64,000 nucleotides of DNA from Flavivirga amylovorans (GTDB lineage Bacteria > Bacteroidota > Bacteroidia > Flavobacteriales > Flavobacteriaceae), in assembly GCF_030540875.1 (NCBI RefSeq), contig NZ_JAUOEM010000006.1, positions 1 through 64,000 on the forward strand, read 5' to 3'. Shown in pieces: positions 48,375 through 58,071 of this stretch. The notes beneath the pieces were generated by a model. The model was not told the origin of the DNA. It did not search any database and worked only from the letters and a program-made list of their open reading frames with translations. The position numbers and the translations under genes are program-made. How positions within the stretch are numbered: position 1 is the stretch's first letter; each line of letters opens with the position of its first letter.

Positions 48375-49277
48375 ATGCTATCAATATTAATACCTGTATA
48401 TAATTATAATATTTCAAATCTTATATTTGAAATTCATAAACAAGCTATCAATGCAAATATAAAGTTTGAGATTATTTGTTATGATGATAACTCCGAAAAA
48501 CATATCTCTGAGAATAAATCGGCAATTGACTCACTAAACTATTCAAGTATCATAATATCAAAAGAAAACATAGGCAGAACTGATGCACGACAATTACTAT
48601 CAAACAAAGCTGCATACGATTGGCTTCTATTTTTAGATGCAGATGTTATACCGAAATCTGATAATTTTATTCAGCATTATATTGAGAAGACCAATTCGAT
48701 TTATGATGTAATCTATGGCGGATTTGCTTATAATAAAGAAAAACCAAGTAATGATGCTATTTTACGTTGGAAATATGGTAAAACCTTTGAAGAAATTGAT
48801 GCAAAAAAAAGAAATTTAACCCCTTATCAACTTATTATTTCTGCTAATTTTTTTATACGAAAATCTGTATTCGAAGAAATTAACTCGAAGATCAACAAAA
48901 AAAGCTACGGTTTAGATAATTATTTTGCTGCTTTATTAAAACAAAATAATTTTCGTGTTTTACATGTAAACAATGAAGTGTACCATCATGGCTTAGAAAG
49001 TAGTATCTTATATTTAAAAAAAGTTGAAGAATGCATTATTACACTATTATGGCTATATGATGGTAAAAAAATGGTTGAACATAACAATAAATTACTTTCT
49101 GTTTTCACTAATGTTAAACGATTTAAAGTAAATTATTTAATGAATTTATTTTATCATATCTTTAATTCAAAAATTAAAAAAAACTTGCTTAGTAAGAATC
49201 CAAATCTATTTTTATTACAACTTTATAAACTTTCATACATATGCTATGAAGATTTAAATAAGAAAAAACATGTCTAA
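48375..49277 (+). CDS. Glycosyltransferase family 2
   Basis: A 300-residue GT-A enzyme: LSILIPVYNYNISNLI, IICYDDNSEK, an acidic donor site FLDADVIP (~91-98) and a later GLDNYFAALLKQ. Probably cytoplasmic, transfers a sugar in surface-glycan synthesis. Very AT-rich. It starts two bases after ftsE and overlaps the next GT2 by 8 bases, so the three genes form one transcription unit. Confidence 0.85.
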   Translation: MLSILIPVYNYNISNLIFEIHKQAINANIKFEIICYDDNSEKHISENKSAIDSLNYSSIIISKENIGRTDARQLLSNKAAYDWLLFLDADVIPKSDNFIQHYIEKTNSIYDVIYGGFAYNKEKPSNDAILRWKYGKTFEEIDAKKRNLTPYQLIISANFFIRKSVFEEINSKINKKSYGLDNYFAALLKQNNFRVLHVNNEVYHHGLESSILYLKKVEECIITLLWLYDGKKMVEHNNKLLSVFTNVKRFKVNYLMNLFYHIFNSKIKKNLLSKNPNLFLLQLYKLSYICYEDLNKKKHV

Positions 49278-50226
49278 ACAGCCATTTTTTTCGGTAGTAA
49301 TTCCTCTATATAATAAAGAACATTACATAGAAAACACAATTAAAAGTGTTTTAAATCAGACTTTTATTGATTTTGAAATTATAGTTGTTAATGATGGATC
49401 TACAGATTCAAGCTTAGAAAAAGCTGAAGCTGTCTTATCTAATTATAAAGATCACACAATAATAATCCAAGAAAACAAAGGGCTATCTGCATCAAGAAAT
49501 ATGGGTATATCTATAGCAAAAGGACAAATTATTGCCCTAATAGATGCTGACGATTTATGGCATGAAAACTTTTTAAAATCCATGCATGGTTTATATATAA
49601 ATTTCCCTAATGCTTCTTTTTACGGCTCTGATTATTTAGAAAAATATAGTGCCAAAAACGTTGTAGAAACCAAAAAAAACATTAATCATAATCTAAAAAA
49701 CAAAGAATTTATTGTTTCTGATTTTTTTTCAACAAACATATTTCAATCAATTATCTGTCAAAGTAGTATTGCCTTTAAAAAAGAAATTTTTAAAACTATA
49801 GCTTTTGATGAAACTATAGATTATTCTGAAGATGTTGATTTTTATTTAAAAAGTTTCATGAAGCATGAGTTAGCTTATAGCTATACCCCATTAGTAACAA
49901 TTTTAACTGATGTACCTAATCAAATAACTAAAATTGGAATTAAAAACAAAACATTTCCTAATTTAGACTATTATGAAAAAAAACATCCTGACAATCCTTC
50001 ATTAAAAAAATATTTAGACTTTAAGCGTTATATGTTTGCCATGCAATCTAAGCTTAACCATGATAATGTAAAATTTTCCTATTATACAAAAAACCTTAAT
50101 TACACTAACCTTTCTCTAAAGCAAAAGATTTTATTAAAAAGCCCTTTATTAATAGTAAAGTTAATAAAACATGTGAAAAAGTTTTTTTTAAAACGCAATA
50201 TCAGACTCACATCATTTGAAAGATAG
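49270..50226 (+). CDS. Glycosyltransferase family 2
   Basis: A 318-residue GT-A enzyme: FFSVVIPLYNKEHYIENTIKSVL, VVNDGSTDSS, ASRNMGI and LIDADDLWH with the DADD donor site (~93-98). Substrate unknown. It overlaps the previous GT2 and is convergent with the GT4 gene 28 bases away. AT-rich like its neighbours. Confidence 0.87.
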   Translation: MSKQPFFSVVIPLYNKEHYIENTIKSVLNQTFIDFEIIVVNDGSTDSSLEKAEAVLSNYKDHTIIIQENKGLSASRNMGISIAKGQIIALIDADDLWHENFLKSMHGLYINFPNASFYGSDYLEKYSAKNVVETKKNINHNLKNKEFIVSDFFSTNIFQSIICQSSIAFKKEIFKTIAFDETIDYSEDVDFYLKSFMKHELAYSYTPLVTILTDVPNQITKIGIKNKTFPNLDYYEKKHPDNPSLKKYLDFKRYMFAMQSKLNHDNVKFSYYTKNLNYTNLSLKQKILLKSPLLIVKLIKHVKKFFLKRNIRLTSFER

Positions 50227-50253
50227 AATACCTACGAATCAAAAATACAAACT

Positions 50254-51339
50254 TTAACCTTTAAAAAGTTGTTCCCATTTATTCATAATATTTTTCTCTG
50301 AAAACTTGAGAACGGAATTTGAAGCATTTAATTCACACTTATTATATAATTCGGTATCTTCTTGTAATAAATCTATACTTTTTCCTAATTCATAAAAATC
50401 TTGATCTTTTACTAAAAGTCCATTCTTCCTATGGTTAATTAATTCAGCTGGTCCCGATTTACAATTAAAAGATATTACTGGTTTTCCTAATGTAAGTGTT
50501 TCAAGTATTACCAAAGGCATGCCTTCAAATTTACTACAAAGTACTAAAAATTTGCAATGCTTGATATAATCGTAGGGATTAGATACAAACCCCAATAATT
50601 TCACATTTGCAAGCAAATTATTGACCTTAATTAACTCTTCAAGCTTTCCTTTATCTGGTCCATCTCCTAAAATAATTAAGGGGATACCTTTTTTACATGC
50701 ATTAGTTTTTTTATAACTTAATATAAGTTTATCAAATTGTTTAACCTTTAAATTCAGCCTTCCTATGGCTAATACTGCATTATTTGGAATACTGCATTGT
50801 GGCAACTTAAAAGCTACAAGTAAGTCTTTATTTACGAAATTCGGAATAAAACTGACATTATCAAAAGGATAATATGAATTAAGTTCCTCCACAATATCAT
50901 TGGATACAGGAATAATAGCTTTTGCTTTATTATATACCTTCTTAAAAAGAAACCCTTTTGGGATATGATATTCAATATTGTAATTTTGTATACTTAATAT
51001 CATCTTCTCAACTTTAAACACAAAAAGATGAAGTAGTGATTCCATTAAAAACCTATTGCGCATTCTAAAATCTACGTAAAAATCCGCATTAATTTCTTTA
51101 TAATACTTTCTAAATAATACTATTTTTTTTAATTGTTTAAGCTTCTTTATATATGGCTCTTTAGTTCCTAAATTATATAGTTCTCCTGTATACTTATAGG
51201 TTATATCATCTCTTAAAGATATTATTGACACTTTATAATTGTTTCTCTTCAAAAGGAATGAAAATGACGCAGCAACTTTTTCCGCACCACCTCCACAAAG
51301 GCAATCTACAATAATGCAAATGTGTTTTCGATGGGTCAT
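50254..51339 (-). CDS. Glycosyltransferase family 4
   Basis: A 361-residue GT-B enzyme: an N-terminal CGGGAEKVAASF acceptor-side motif, and a C-terminal domain with LAIGRLNLKVKQFDKLI, LGDGPDKGKLEELI, LLGF and the donor site SKFEGMPLVILETLTLGKP (E-x7-E). It is the last gene of a minus-strand group (two flippases, phosphoethanolamine transferase, GT4) and overlaps the gene before it by 4 bases (ATGA). Confidence 0.87.
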   Translation of the reverse strand: MTHRKHICIIVDCLCGGGAEKVAASFSFLLKRNNYKVSIISLRDDITYKYTGELYNLGTKEPYIKKLKQLKKIVLFRKYYKEINADFYVDFRMRNRFLMESLLHLFVFKVEKMILSIQNYNIEYHIPKGFLFKKVYNKAKAIIPVSNDIVEELNSYYPFDNVSFIPNFVNKDLLVAFKLPQCSIPNNAVLAIGRLNLKVKQFDKLILSYKKTNACKKGIPLIILGDGPDKGKLEELIKVNNLLANVKLLGFVSNPYDYIKHCKFLVLCSKFEGMPLVILETLTLGKPVISFNCKSGPAELINHRKNGLLVKDQDFYELGKSIDLLQEDTELYNKCELNASNSVLKFSEKNIMNKWEQLFKG

Positions 51340-52943
51340 TTAAAAAACGTATCATAGTTTTTACCTTCTAAAATAAGGCGTTTTCTATTTATAAATTCTG
51401 AGCTAAAAATACTTCTTCTATTATCTATAAAAGAACTTTCAAGACCAGAAATATGAGCTATACTGTGCCACAAATCATCCGTCATATATTTTCTTTCTTT
51501 ATCATAAAAATAATCTTCTGGGTATTTAAAATGATTACTATACCACATAATAAAAGGTATTTTAAAAGTGTTTTTAGTTGGTTTATCTTCTAAGTGCCCA
51601 TAAAAATTTTCATTTTGAAATACTTCTTCTCCATGATCAGAAAAATACATTAGATAACTATTTGTTTTTTTAACCTTCAACTTTTGCAATACCTTGTTTA
51701 CTATAAAATCTGAATATCTAACTGCATTATCATATTGGTTTATTTTTTGATAAGCAATCTCATCTTCAAATTTAGTTTTTGGTTTATCAATAAAAATATC
51801 AAACGTTTTTGGGTATCTATTTTCATATGAAAAATGAGCTCCAATTAAATGTAAAAAAATAATTTTATGTGGAAAGTCATCTTTTAAAGCTTCATCAACT
51901 TTATACAACAATTCTCCATCATGTTTTAAATTATTTTTTACAATTTCTTTAGAATTGAAAAACTTTGACTTTGCTTGACTTGAAACCCTAGCTAAAGCAC
52001 TAGCAGGGTTAAACGCTGGACTATGATTAGAAATCCAAAAAGTTTTAAATCCAGACTTATTAAACAAAGTTGTAATTGGCAATGCCAAAACTTTTTTAGG
52101 TTCTTCATAATTACCTAAAGTTAAAGCTTTACTTAATGAATGAAATGTTGAGGTGTTTGGACTTATAACATCTGTAAATATATTCAGACTATCCTTTAAT
52201 TTTGTTAAAAAGGGAGTTGTATTGCGATAATATCCATATAGCTGCATATGGGAAGATGTTACAGACTCACCTATAACAACTATAAAAGTATTACTAATAC
52301 TACTGTTTTTGTTTTTAGACAGAATATTATTTGCATTTACTTGAGAATTAAAATCTTCAATAAATTTTTTGTCTTTATAATTTAAAATAAGTGAACGAGA
52401 AATTAAATAAGGCAAATTATGTTCTATTATACTGATAAATTTAAAAACAGTTAAAAAGAGTAAAGTAAAGACACCTAACTTTAAGAACGTATAACTTGTA
52501 AATCTAAATTTAGATGTAGTTTCTATAACATTATTTACTATAGCATTTAGTTTTAATAAGGGAATAAAAAATAGTAGTGAGACAATTAATTCTTTCGCTC
52601 CAATAAATTCATGAACAAACTCTGATAATTCATCTGGATTTGTATTTATTAAAACAAAAAAAGAAGAAGGCCCGAAATGTATTTTAAAATTAAGATACAT
52701 TATAGTTTCAAACCATAGCATAATTACCACCAGTACTATAACTACACGAAAAAACAGCCTCTTTAATGAAATGTTTTTTAAATGATTAATTATAAAAATA
52801 GCTAATGCCGTAAAAAAAAGATTCTCAATTACATTCAAGAATCTATACAAAGAAAAAAAATGAAATAATCCTTCTAATAAATATTCAAGGATTAACCAAT
52901 AAGCAAAAACCAATAAATAAAGTTTACTTTTCAATTTTAGCAT
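51336..52943 (-). CDS. EptA-like phosphoethanolamine transferase
   Basis: A 535-residue protein: about five N-terminal spans (to ~173), then a periplasmic alkaline-phosphatase-like domain with IVVIGES (221-227), GYYRNTTPFL, the nucleophile region SPNTSTFHS (261-269, probably one of T264/T266), FLHLIGAHFSY and metal-site motif FSDHGEEVF. The family adds phosphoethanolamine to lipid A or surface glycans, often changing resistance to cationic peptides; the target here is unknown. Overlaps both neighbours, so part of the flippase/GT4 operon. Confidence 0.82.
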   Translation of the reverse strand: MLKLKSKLYLLVFAYWLILEYLLEGLFHFFSLYRFLNVIENLFFTALAIFIINHLKNISLKRLFFRVVIVLVVIMLWFETIMYLNFKIHFGPSSFFVLINTNPDELSEFVHEFIGAKELIVSLLFFIPLLKLNAIVNNVIETTSKFRFTSYTFLKLGVFTLLFLTVFKFISIIEHNLPYLISRSLILNYKDKKFIEDFNSQVNANNILSKNKNSSISNTFIVVIGESVTSSHMQLYGYYRNTTPFLTKLKDSLNIFTDVISPNTSTFHSLSKALTLGNYEEPKKVLALPITTLFNKSGFKTFWISNHSPAFNPASALARVSSQAKSKFFNSKEIVKNNLKHDGELLYKVDEALKDDFPHKIIFLHLIGAHFSYENRYPKTFDIFIDKPKTKFEDEIAYQKINQYDNAVRYSDFIVNKVLQKLKVKKTNSYLMYFSDHGEEVFQNENFYGHLEDKPTKNTFKIPFIMWYSNHFKYPEDYFYDKERKYMTDDLWHSIAHISGLESSFIDNRRSIFSSEFINRKRLILEGKNYDTFFK

Positions 52944-54228
52944 TGATTTTAGTTAACAAAGATTTTCTGAATATAAATAGCATTAATAAGAAATAAGACA
53001 AGTAACTAATTGCATGAGCAATTACTGCTCCTTTTACTTCAAATTTATCAATAAAATAGATACTGAAAAAATAAACGATAGAAACATAAAACAATTCACC
53101 AAACAAATACCAAAGCAACATCTTTTTAGCTTGCATTTGATAGGCTATAGCAAATGATGCTATTTTAAAAAAGTCTCCTATAAGTTGCCAAAAAAACAAC
53201 TCTTGAGTTGGAAGAAATTCTTGAGTTAAAGTAATTCTAATAACCCAATATCTAAAAAAATAAATAGCAATAAAAACTAATAGTACTAATGGTAAAATAG
53301 TCTTATAAAACTGTATTATTAACCTCTTAAATCCTTCATCTGTTTGGTTCTGAGATAATTTCGGCAATAGATACAATGAAAAAAGACTCATTATAAACAT
53401 TAAATAGTATTGTGATATTTTTATCATAGCTTCCCAATAGCCAGCATATTTAAGTCCCACGTTGGTAATAATATAATTCTTTACAACAACATGCACTATG
53501 GGTATTGTTAAGGCCGTAAAAATTGCCATAACAATGAATGAAGATAATCCATTCAAGTATTTTTTTGAAAAACTTGAAATGGAAATATTAGTAAAAATCA
53601 TTTTTATTTCTTTAATCCAAAAAAATGTTATGAAAATTAAAACTGAAGGCATGGTTATCATAGCAATAATAGCTCCTTCTAAGTTATAAAAGTAAAGTAA
53701 AAAGACTACCACAACTACATTTACAATGTAACCAATAGTATTTATGAGGATAATAGTTTTATACTTCCCTAAACCATTAATAATCGCTAAAACAAATGTA
53801 TTTATAGCATATAAAGGAATAACATATGCTAATATTTTTATGGCATAAACATAGTCTTTTACACCAAAAACCAGCACACTAAAATAATCTGAAAAACCTA
53901 TTAAAACTAAAGAAATTAGTATAGTAAATGCTACCATTAAAAAAAAAGAAGTAGAAATGATTTCTTTTAATACTATATCATTATTTTTATTCTCAGCTGT
54001 ATATTTTATTAGACCATTTTGTGCTCCACTCACTGAAATTCCTTGGCAACTTACTAAGAAACTTCTCAAATTACCTGTAAGTGCCATTCCTTGTGGAAAT
54101 AAAAAATACGCAATAGCTTTTGACAAAACAAACCCTGATACTAATTTAACAAAAACACTTAATGAATTAAATGATGCTACTTTTAGTAACACGTTTTTTT
54201 TGTAAAAAAGTTTTATTTTTTTTAGCAT
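52924..54228 (-). CDS. WzxE-like polysaccharide flippase
   Basis: A 434-residue MATE/MOP-type protein with about twelve spans. It shares family blocks with the enterobacterial flippase WzxE: LVSGFVLSKAIA, GLIKYT, GYWEAMIKISQYYLMFIMSLFSLYLLPKLS and ELFFWQLIGDFFKIASF. It moves undecaprenyl-linked oligosaccharide across the inner membrane. Overlaps the phosphoethanolamine transferase by 20 bases and lies 44 bases after a paralogue. Confidence 0.85.
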   Translation of the reverse strand: MLKKIKLFYKKNVLLKVASFNSLSVFVKLVSGFVLSKAIAYFLFPQGMALTGNLRSFLVSCQGISVSGAQNGLIKYTAENKNNDIVLKEIISTSFFLMVAFTILISLVLIGFSDYFSVLVFGVKDYVYAIKILAYVIPLYAINTFVLAIINGLGKYKTIILINTIGYIVNVVVVVFLLYFYNLEGAIIAMITMPSVLIFITFFWIKEIKMIFTNISISSFSKKYLNGLSSFIVMAIFTALTIPIVHVVVKNYIITNVGLKYAGYWEAMIKISQYYLMFIMSLFSLYLLPKLSQNQTDEGFKRLIIQFYKTILPLVLLVFIAIYFFRYWVIRITLTQEFLPTQELFFWQLIGDFFKIASFAIAYQMQAKKMLLWYLFGELFYVSIVYFFSIYFIDKFEVKGAVIAHAISYLSYFLLMLFIFRKSLLTKINAKIEK

Positions 54229-54272
54229 TTACAATGTAAATATCAATAAGTAGTTCTTTATATTAGAAAAGA

Positions 54273-55574
54273 CTATTTTTTTTCATTTTCAATACCAAAA
54301 AGCGAACTCCCAAATATCAATAAAATAATACCATAATACATGATATAACTCACAAAATGAGCAACTACAGCTCCTTTTACACCATCAAATAAGTCTATAA
54401 AATAAATACTTGTTATGTATAACGTTATTATCAAAAAGGCTTCGGTTAAAATGTAGTGCCAAAACATTTTTTTTGCTAAAAACTGGTATGCAATAACAAT
54501 AGACAATACTTTAACAAAATCACCTAGCAGTTGCCATAAAAACAAATCTTCTACAGGCTCAAACTCCTTTGAAAAAACTACGGATACTATAATTGGTTTC
54601 ATTAAATATATGATAAACAAACCAAAAGCTAAAATAGGGATAACGGTTTTGTAAAAACTAAATACTTCTTTCTTAAATTCTTTAGCATCATCAATCTCTG
54701 AAAATCTAGGCAAAATATACAATGCGATTAAAGAACTAACAAGCATTAAATAATACTTAGATATTCTCGTCATGGCCTCCCAAAAACCTGCATCTTTATA
54801 ACCTATATTCTCTATAATATATGACCTAATAGCAATAGCAATTAATGGTAAAAAAACAGCTGTAAAAAGAGCCATTAACGAGTAAGAGCTCATTTTTTTT
54901 AAAATACTAAAGTCAACATTGTTAACTCGTATAAGTGATACCAAACTACGCCTATTTATAATACCAACTAAAGTGATTAAAAATATTAAAGCTTCAGCGA
55001 TTACTACAGATACTAAAGCCCCATCAAGTTTGTTCTGGTAAATTAAAAGTAGAGCTATGGAAACACTCAATATTTGCCCAATTATGTTAATAATGATAAG
55101 TATTTTATACTTAGAAAAGCCATTCATTATAGAAAATGAAAACATATTCAAAGCATAAAAAGGAAGTACTATAGCAAATATTTGAATAACGTAAGTGTAA
55201 TTGTTATAAACAGGAAAAATGAGATTATTTATTAATTCCGCATTAAAATAGCATATAAACGACACTAATATTGTAGATATAAAAGCCGTATAAAATATTG
55301 TTGATACTGTCTTACCTAACTGTACAACATCGTCTTTAAATTTTGAAATATATTTTACAGCCCCTTTATAAAAGCCAAGTACAGCAACGGTTTGAAAAGA
55401 GCTAGCAAAATTCTGTAAATTCCCAATTAACGCTAATCCTACAGGGCCTATAAAAACAGCTATTGCTTTAGATGTTAAAATCCCAGCTATGATTCGTGTT
55501 AATACTGAAGCTGTTTGTAACGAAGTAACTTTAACTAAAACCTTGCTATTTATATAATCAATTAACTTTTTCAA
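54273..55574 (-). CDS. WzxE-like polysaccharide flippase (paralogue)
   Basis: A 433-residue protein related along its full length to the neighbouring flippase (RIIAGILTSKAIA, GAVKYIS, GFWEAMTRISKYYLMLVSS, LFLWQLLGDFVKVLSIVIAYQ). Probably arose by tandem duplication and then diverged strongly, so the two may handle different lipid-linked glycans. First gene of the minus-strand group. Confidence 0.85.
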   Translation of the reverse strand: MKKLIDYINSKVLVKVTSLQTASVLTRIIAGILTSKAIAVFIGPVGLALIGNLQNFASSFQTVAVLGFYKGAVKYISKFKDDVVQLGKTVSTIFYTAFISTILVSFICYFNAELINNLIFPVYNNYTYVIQIFAIVLPFYALNMFSFSIMNGFSKYKILIIINIIGQILSVSIALLLIYQNKLDGALVSVVIAEALIFLITLVGIINRRSLVSLIRVNNVDFSILKKMSSYSLMALFTAVFLPLIAIAIRSYIIENIGYKDAGFWEAMTRISKYYLMLVSSLIALYILPRFSEIDDAKEFKKEVFSFYKTVIPILAFGLFIIYLMKPIIVSVVFSKEFEPVEDLFLWQLLGDFVKVLSIVIAYQFLAKKMFWHYILTEAFLIITLYITSIYFIDLFDGVKGAVVAHFVSYIMYYGIILLIFGSSLFGIENEKK

Positions 55575-55758
55575 TTAAGTACGATTTTTTTACTAAACAA
55601 AATTACTTTAAATTGAATACATGTACTGTAAACGCTTAAAAAAACATAATATTCTTTTATGTTTTCGAAAAGGGTCAAATATACAAAATCATTTAACTTT
55701 TTGGTCTTAGCTTATGTAAAATTGTAAGAAACAGTCTATTGTCTCGTATCAAATAAGT

Positions 55759-55995
55759 TTACAATTTCTTTTTTCCCAATAAATAATACAAATTAATACA
55801 AAATATGGCCGTATTTGTTATTATAATAGGCATTGAGATTGGGTTTAACAAAATGCCATAAAACACGAATAGTAAACATCCAAAGGAGTTTACTATTCGT
55901 AATTTATTAACCGATTTCATTAAGAATGAAATTAAGACAGTAGCCATAGCAGCATATCCAATCCATTCTACACCTGAAATTCCAAAGAATTCCAT
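55759..55995 (-). CDS. YgjV-like small membrane protein
   Basis: A 78-residue protein with three spans: EWIGYAAMATVLISFLMK, LRIVNSFGCLLFVFYGILL and IIITNTAIFCINLYYLL. This is the repeated part of YgjV/SemiSWEET-like proteins; SemiSWEETs are half-size sugar transporters that work as dimers. Substrate unknown. It begins 1 base after the typA stop, so it is co-transcribed with typA. Confidence 0.7.
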   Translation of the reverse strand: MEFFGISGVEWIGYAAMATVLISFLMKSVNKLRIVNSFGCLLFVFYGILLNPISMPIIITNTAIFCINLYYLLGKKKL

Positions 55996-55996
55996 C

Positions 55997-57796
55997 TTAT
56001 ATCGTTTTATTTCTTTTACGCTCTACTTCTGTTAAATAGATTTTACGTAAACGTAAGTAATTTGGTGTTACTTCAACGTATTCATCTTTTTGAATATATT
56101 CTAAAGCTTCTTCTAATGAAAACTTAATTGCAGGAACAATTTTAGCTTTATCATCTGCTCCAGAAGAACGTACATTACTAAGTTTTTTAGTTTTTGTTAC
56201 ATTTACTGTCATATCATCACCACGAGAGTTTTCTCCAATAACTTGTCCTTCGTAAATATCTTCTCCTGGATCTACAAAAAACTTACCTCTATCTTGTAAT
56301 TTATCAATTGAATAAGGAATAGCTTGTCCTTTTTCCATAGATACCAAAGATCCATTTTGACGCTCAGGAATCCCTCCTTTTAATGGTTGATATTCTTTAA
56401 AACGGTGCGCCATAATTGCTTCACCGGCAGTCGCTGTTAATAGTTGATTACGTAAGCCTATTATACCTCTAGATGGCACTATAAATTCGCAAACCATACG
56501 GTCTCCTTTAGCTTCCATACTAAGCATCTCTCCTTTTCTTAAACTAACCATCTCTATAGCTTTACCAGAAACTTCTTCTGGTAAATCAATAGTCATTTCT
56601 TCTACAGGTTCACATTTAACTCCGTCAACCTCTTTTATAATAACTTGAGGTTGTCCAATTTGCAGTTCATATCCCTCGCGACGCATGGTCTCTATTAAAA
56701 CAGATAAGTGCAATACACCACGTCCAAATACCATAAATTTATCTGCACTATCAGTTTCTTCAACTCGTAATGCTAAATTCTTTTCAAGCTCTTTTGTTAA
56801 ACGATCTTTTATATGACGAGACGTTACATATTTTCCATCTTTACCAAAGAAAGGGGAATCGTTAATAGTAAATAACATACTCATTGTTGGTTCATCTATA
56901 GCAATAGTTTTTAAACCTTCTGGCGTTTCCCAATCTGCAACAGTATCCCCAATCTCAAAACCTTCTAATCCAACAATAGCACAAATATCACCAGCTTGTA
57001 CTTCTTCCACTTTTTTACGTCCTAAACCTTCAAAAATATGAAGTTCCTTAATTTTAGACTTAACAATACTTCCATCACGTTTAACTAAAGATATATTCTG
57101 TCCTACTTTTAATTCTCCACGAGTTAAACGTCCTATAGCGATTCTTCCTGTAAAAGAAGAAAAATCTAAAGATGTGATTAACATTTGAGTGGTACCATCT
57201 TCAATTTTTGGTTCAGGAATATGGTTGATAACCATATCTAACAACGGTTCTATATTTTCAGTTTCATTTTGCCAATCATCACTCATCCAGTTATTCTTTG
57301 CAGAACCATAAACTGTTGGGAAATCTAATTGCCATTCTTCTGCACCTAATTCAAACATTAAGTCAAAAACTTTCTCATGCACTTCATCCGGAGTACAGTT
57401 TTCTTTATCAACTTTATTAACAACAACACAAGGTTTCAAACCTAAATCAATCGCTTTTTGTAATACAAAACGTGTTTGCGGCATAGGACCTTCAAAAGCA
57501 TCAACTAATAGTAAAACACCATCAGCCATATTTAATACACGCTCAACTTCACCTCCAAAATCGGCGTGACCTGGTGTATCAATAATGTTAATTTTTGTGT
57601 CTTTATAAATTACAGAAACGTTTTTAGAAGTAATTGTAATCCCTCTTTCACGTTCTAAATCATTATTATCAAGAATTAAATCACCTGTGTTTTCGTTTTC
57701 ACGAAATAACTGACAATGGTACATAATCTTATCAACCAAAGTCGTTTTACCATGATCTACGTGAGCAATAATTGCAATGTTTTTAATCTTAGCCAT
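55997..57796 (-). CDS. typA: Ribosome-associated GTPase TypA/BipA
   Basis: A 599-residue translational GTPase with AHVDHGKTT (11-19), DTPGHADF (73-80) and NKVD (127-130), EF-G-like domains II, III and V, and a BipA-specific C-terminal domain. It assists 50S assembly and adaptation to stress and cold. It is preceded by a -7 box and followed by the YgjV-like gene. Confidence 0.95.
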   Translation of the reverse strand: MAKIKNIAIIAHVDHGKTTLVDKIMYHCQLFRENENTGDLILDNNDLERERGITITSKNVSVIYKDTKINIIDTPGHADFGGEVERVLNMADGVLLLVDAFEGPMPQTRFVLQKAIDLGLKPCVVVNKVDKENCTPDEVHEKVFDLMFELGAEEWQLDFPTVYGSAKNNWMSDDWQNETENIEPLLDMVINHIPEPKIEDGTTQMLITSLDFSSFTGRIAIGRLTRGELKVGQNISLVKRDGSIVKSKIKELHIFEGLGRKKVEEVQAGDICAIVGLEGFEIGDTVADWETPEGLKTIAIDEPTMSMLFTINDSPFFGKDGKYVTSRHIKDRLTKELEKNLALRVEETDSADKFMVFGRGVLHLSVLIETMRREGYELQIGQPQVIIKEVDGVKCEPVEEMTIDLPEEVSGKAIEMVSLRKGEMLSMEAKGDRMVCEFIVPSRGIIGLRNQLLTATAGEAIMAHRFKEYQPLKGGIPERQNGSLVSMEKGQAIPYSIDKLQDRGKFFVDPGEDIYEGQVIGENSRGDDMTVNVTKTKKLSNVRSSGADDKAKIVPAIKFSLEEALEYIQKDEYVEVTPNYLRLRKIYLTEVERKRNKTI

Positions 57797-57819
57797 AATA
57801 GTGCCTTATTTTAAGCGTG

Positions 57820-57827
57820 CAAAGGTA
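57820..57827 (-). promoter_or_regulatory. -7 box upstream of typA
   Basis: On the minus strand TACCTTTG matches TAnnTTTG, 23 bases before the ATG. The -33 element is not clear. Confidence 0.5.
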
Positions 57828-58035
57828 ACTATAAATTACGGATAAACTATGTAATAATATTTTTTTGGATATTCATTCTTCATAAAATACAAAAAAAAGA
57901 GCACTATTTATTTTATCCTTCTAGTTTTTAATTTGTTAAAACCTAGAAACAGCATAGCCTCAATGCCAATACAAATACTTAAAAAGTCTTTTTAATTCAA
58001 TTTAAAAGAGACCCTAATTAATTCATCATTAATAG

Positions 58036-58043
58036 TATATTTG
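58036..58043 (+). promoter_or_regulatory. -7 box upstream of kdsA
   Basis: TATATTTG matches TAnnTTTG, 28 bases before the kdsA ATG. No clear -33 TTTG. Confidence 0.55.
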
Positions 58044-58071
58044 CATCATAATTTTCTGAAACAAAAGCTTT

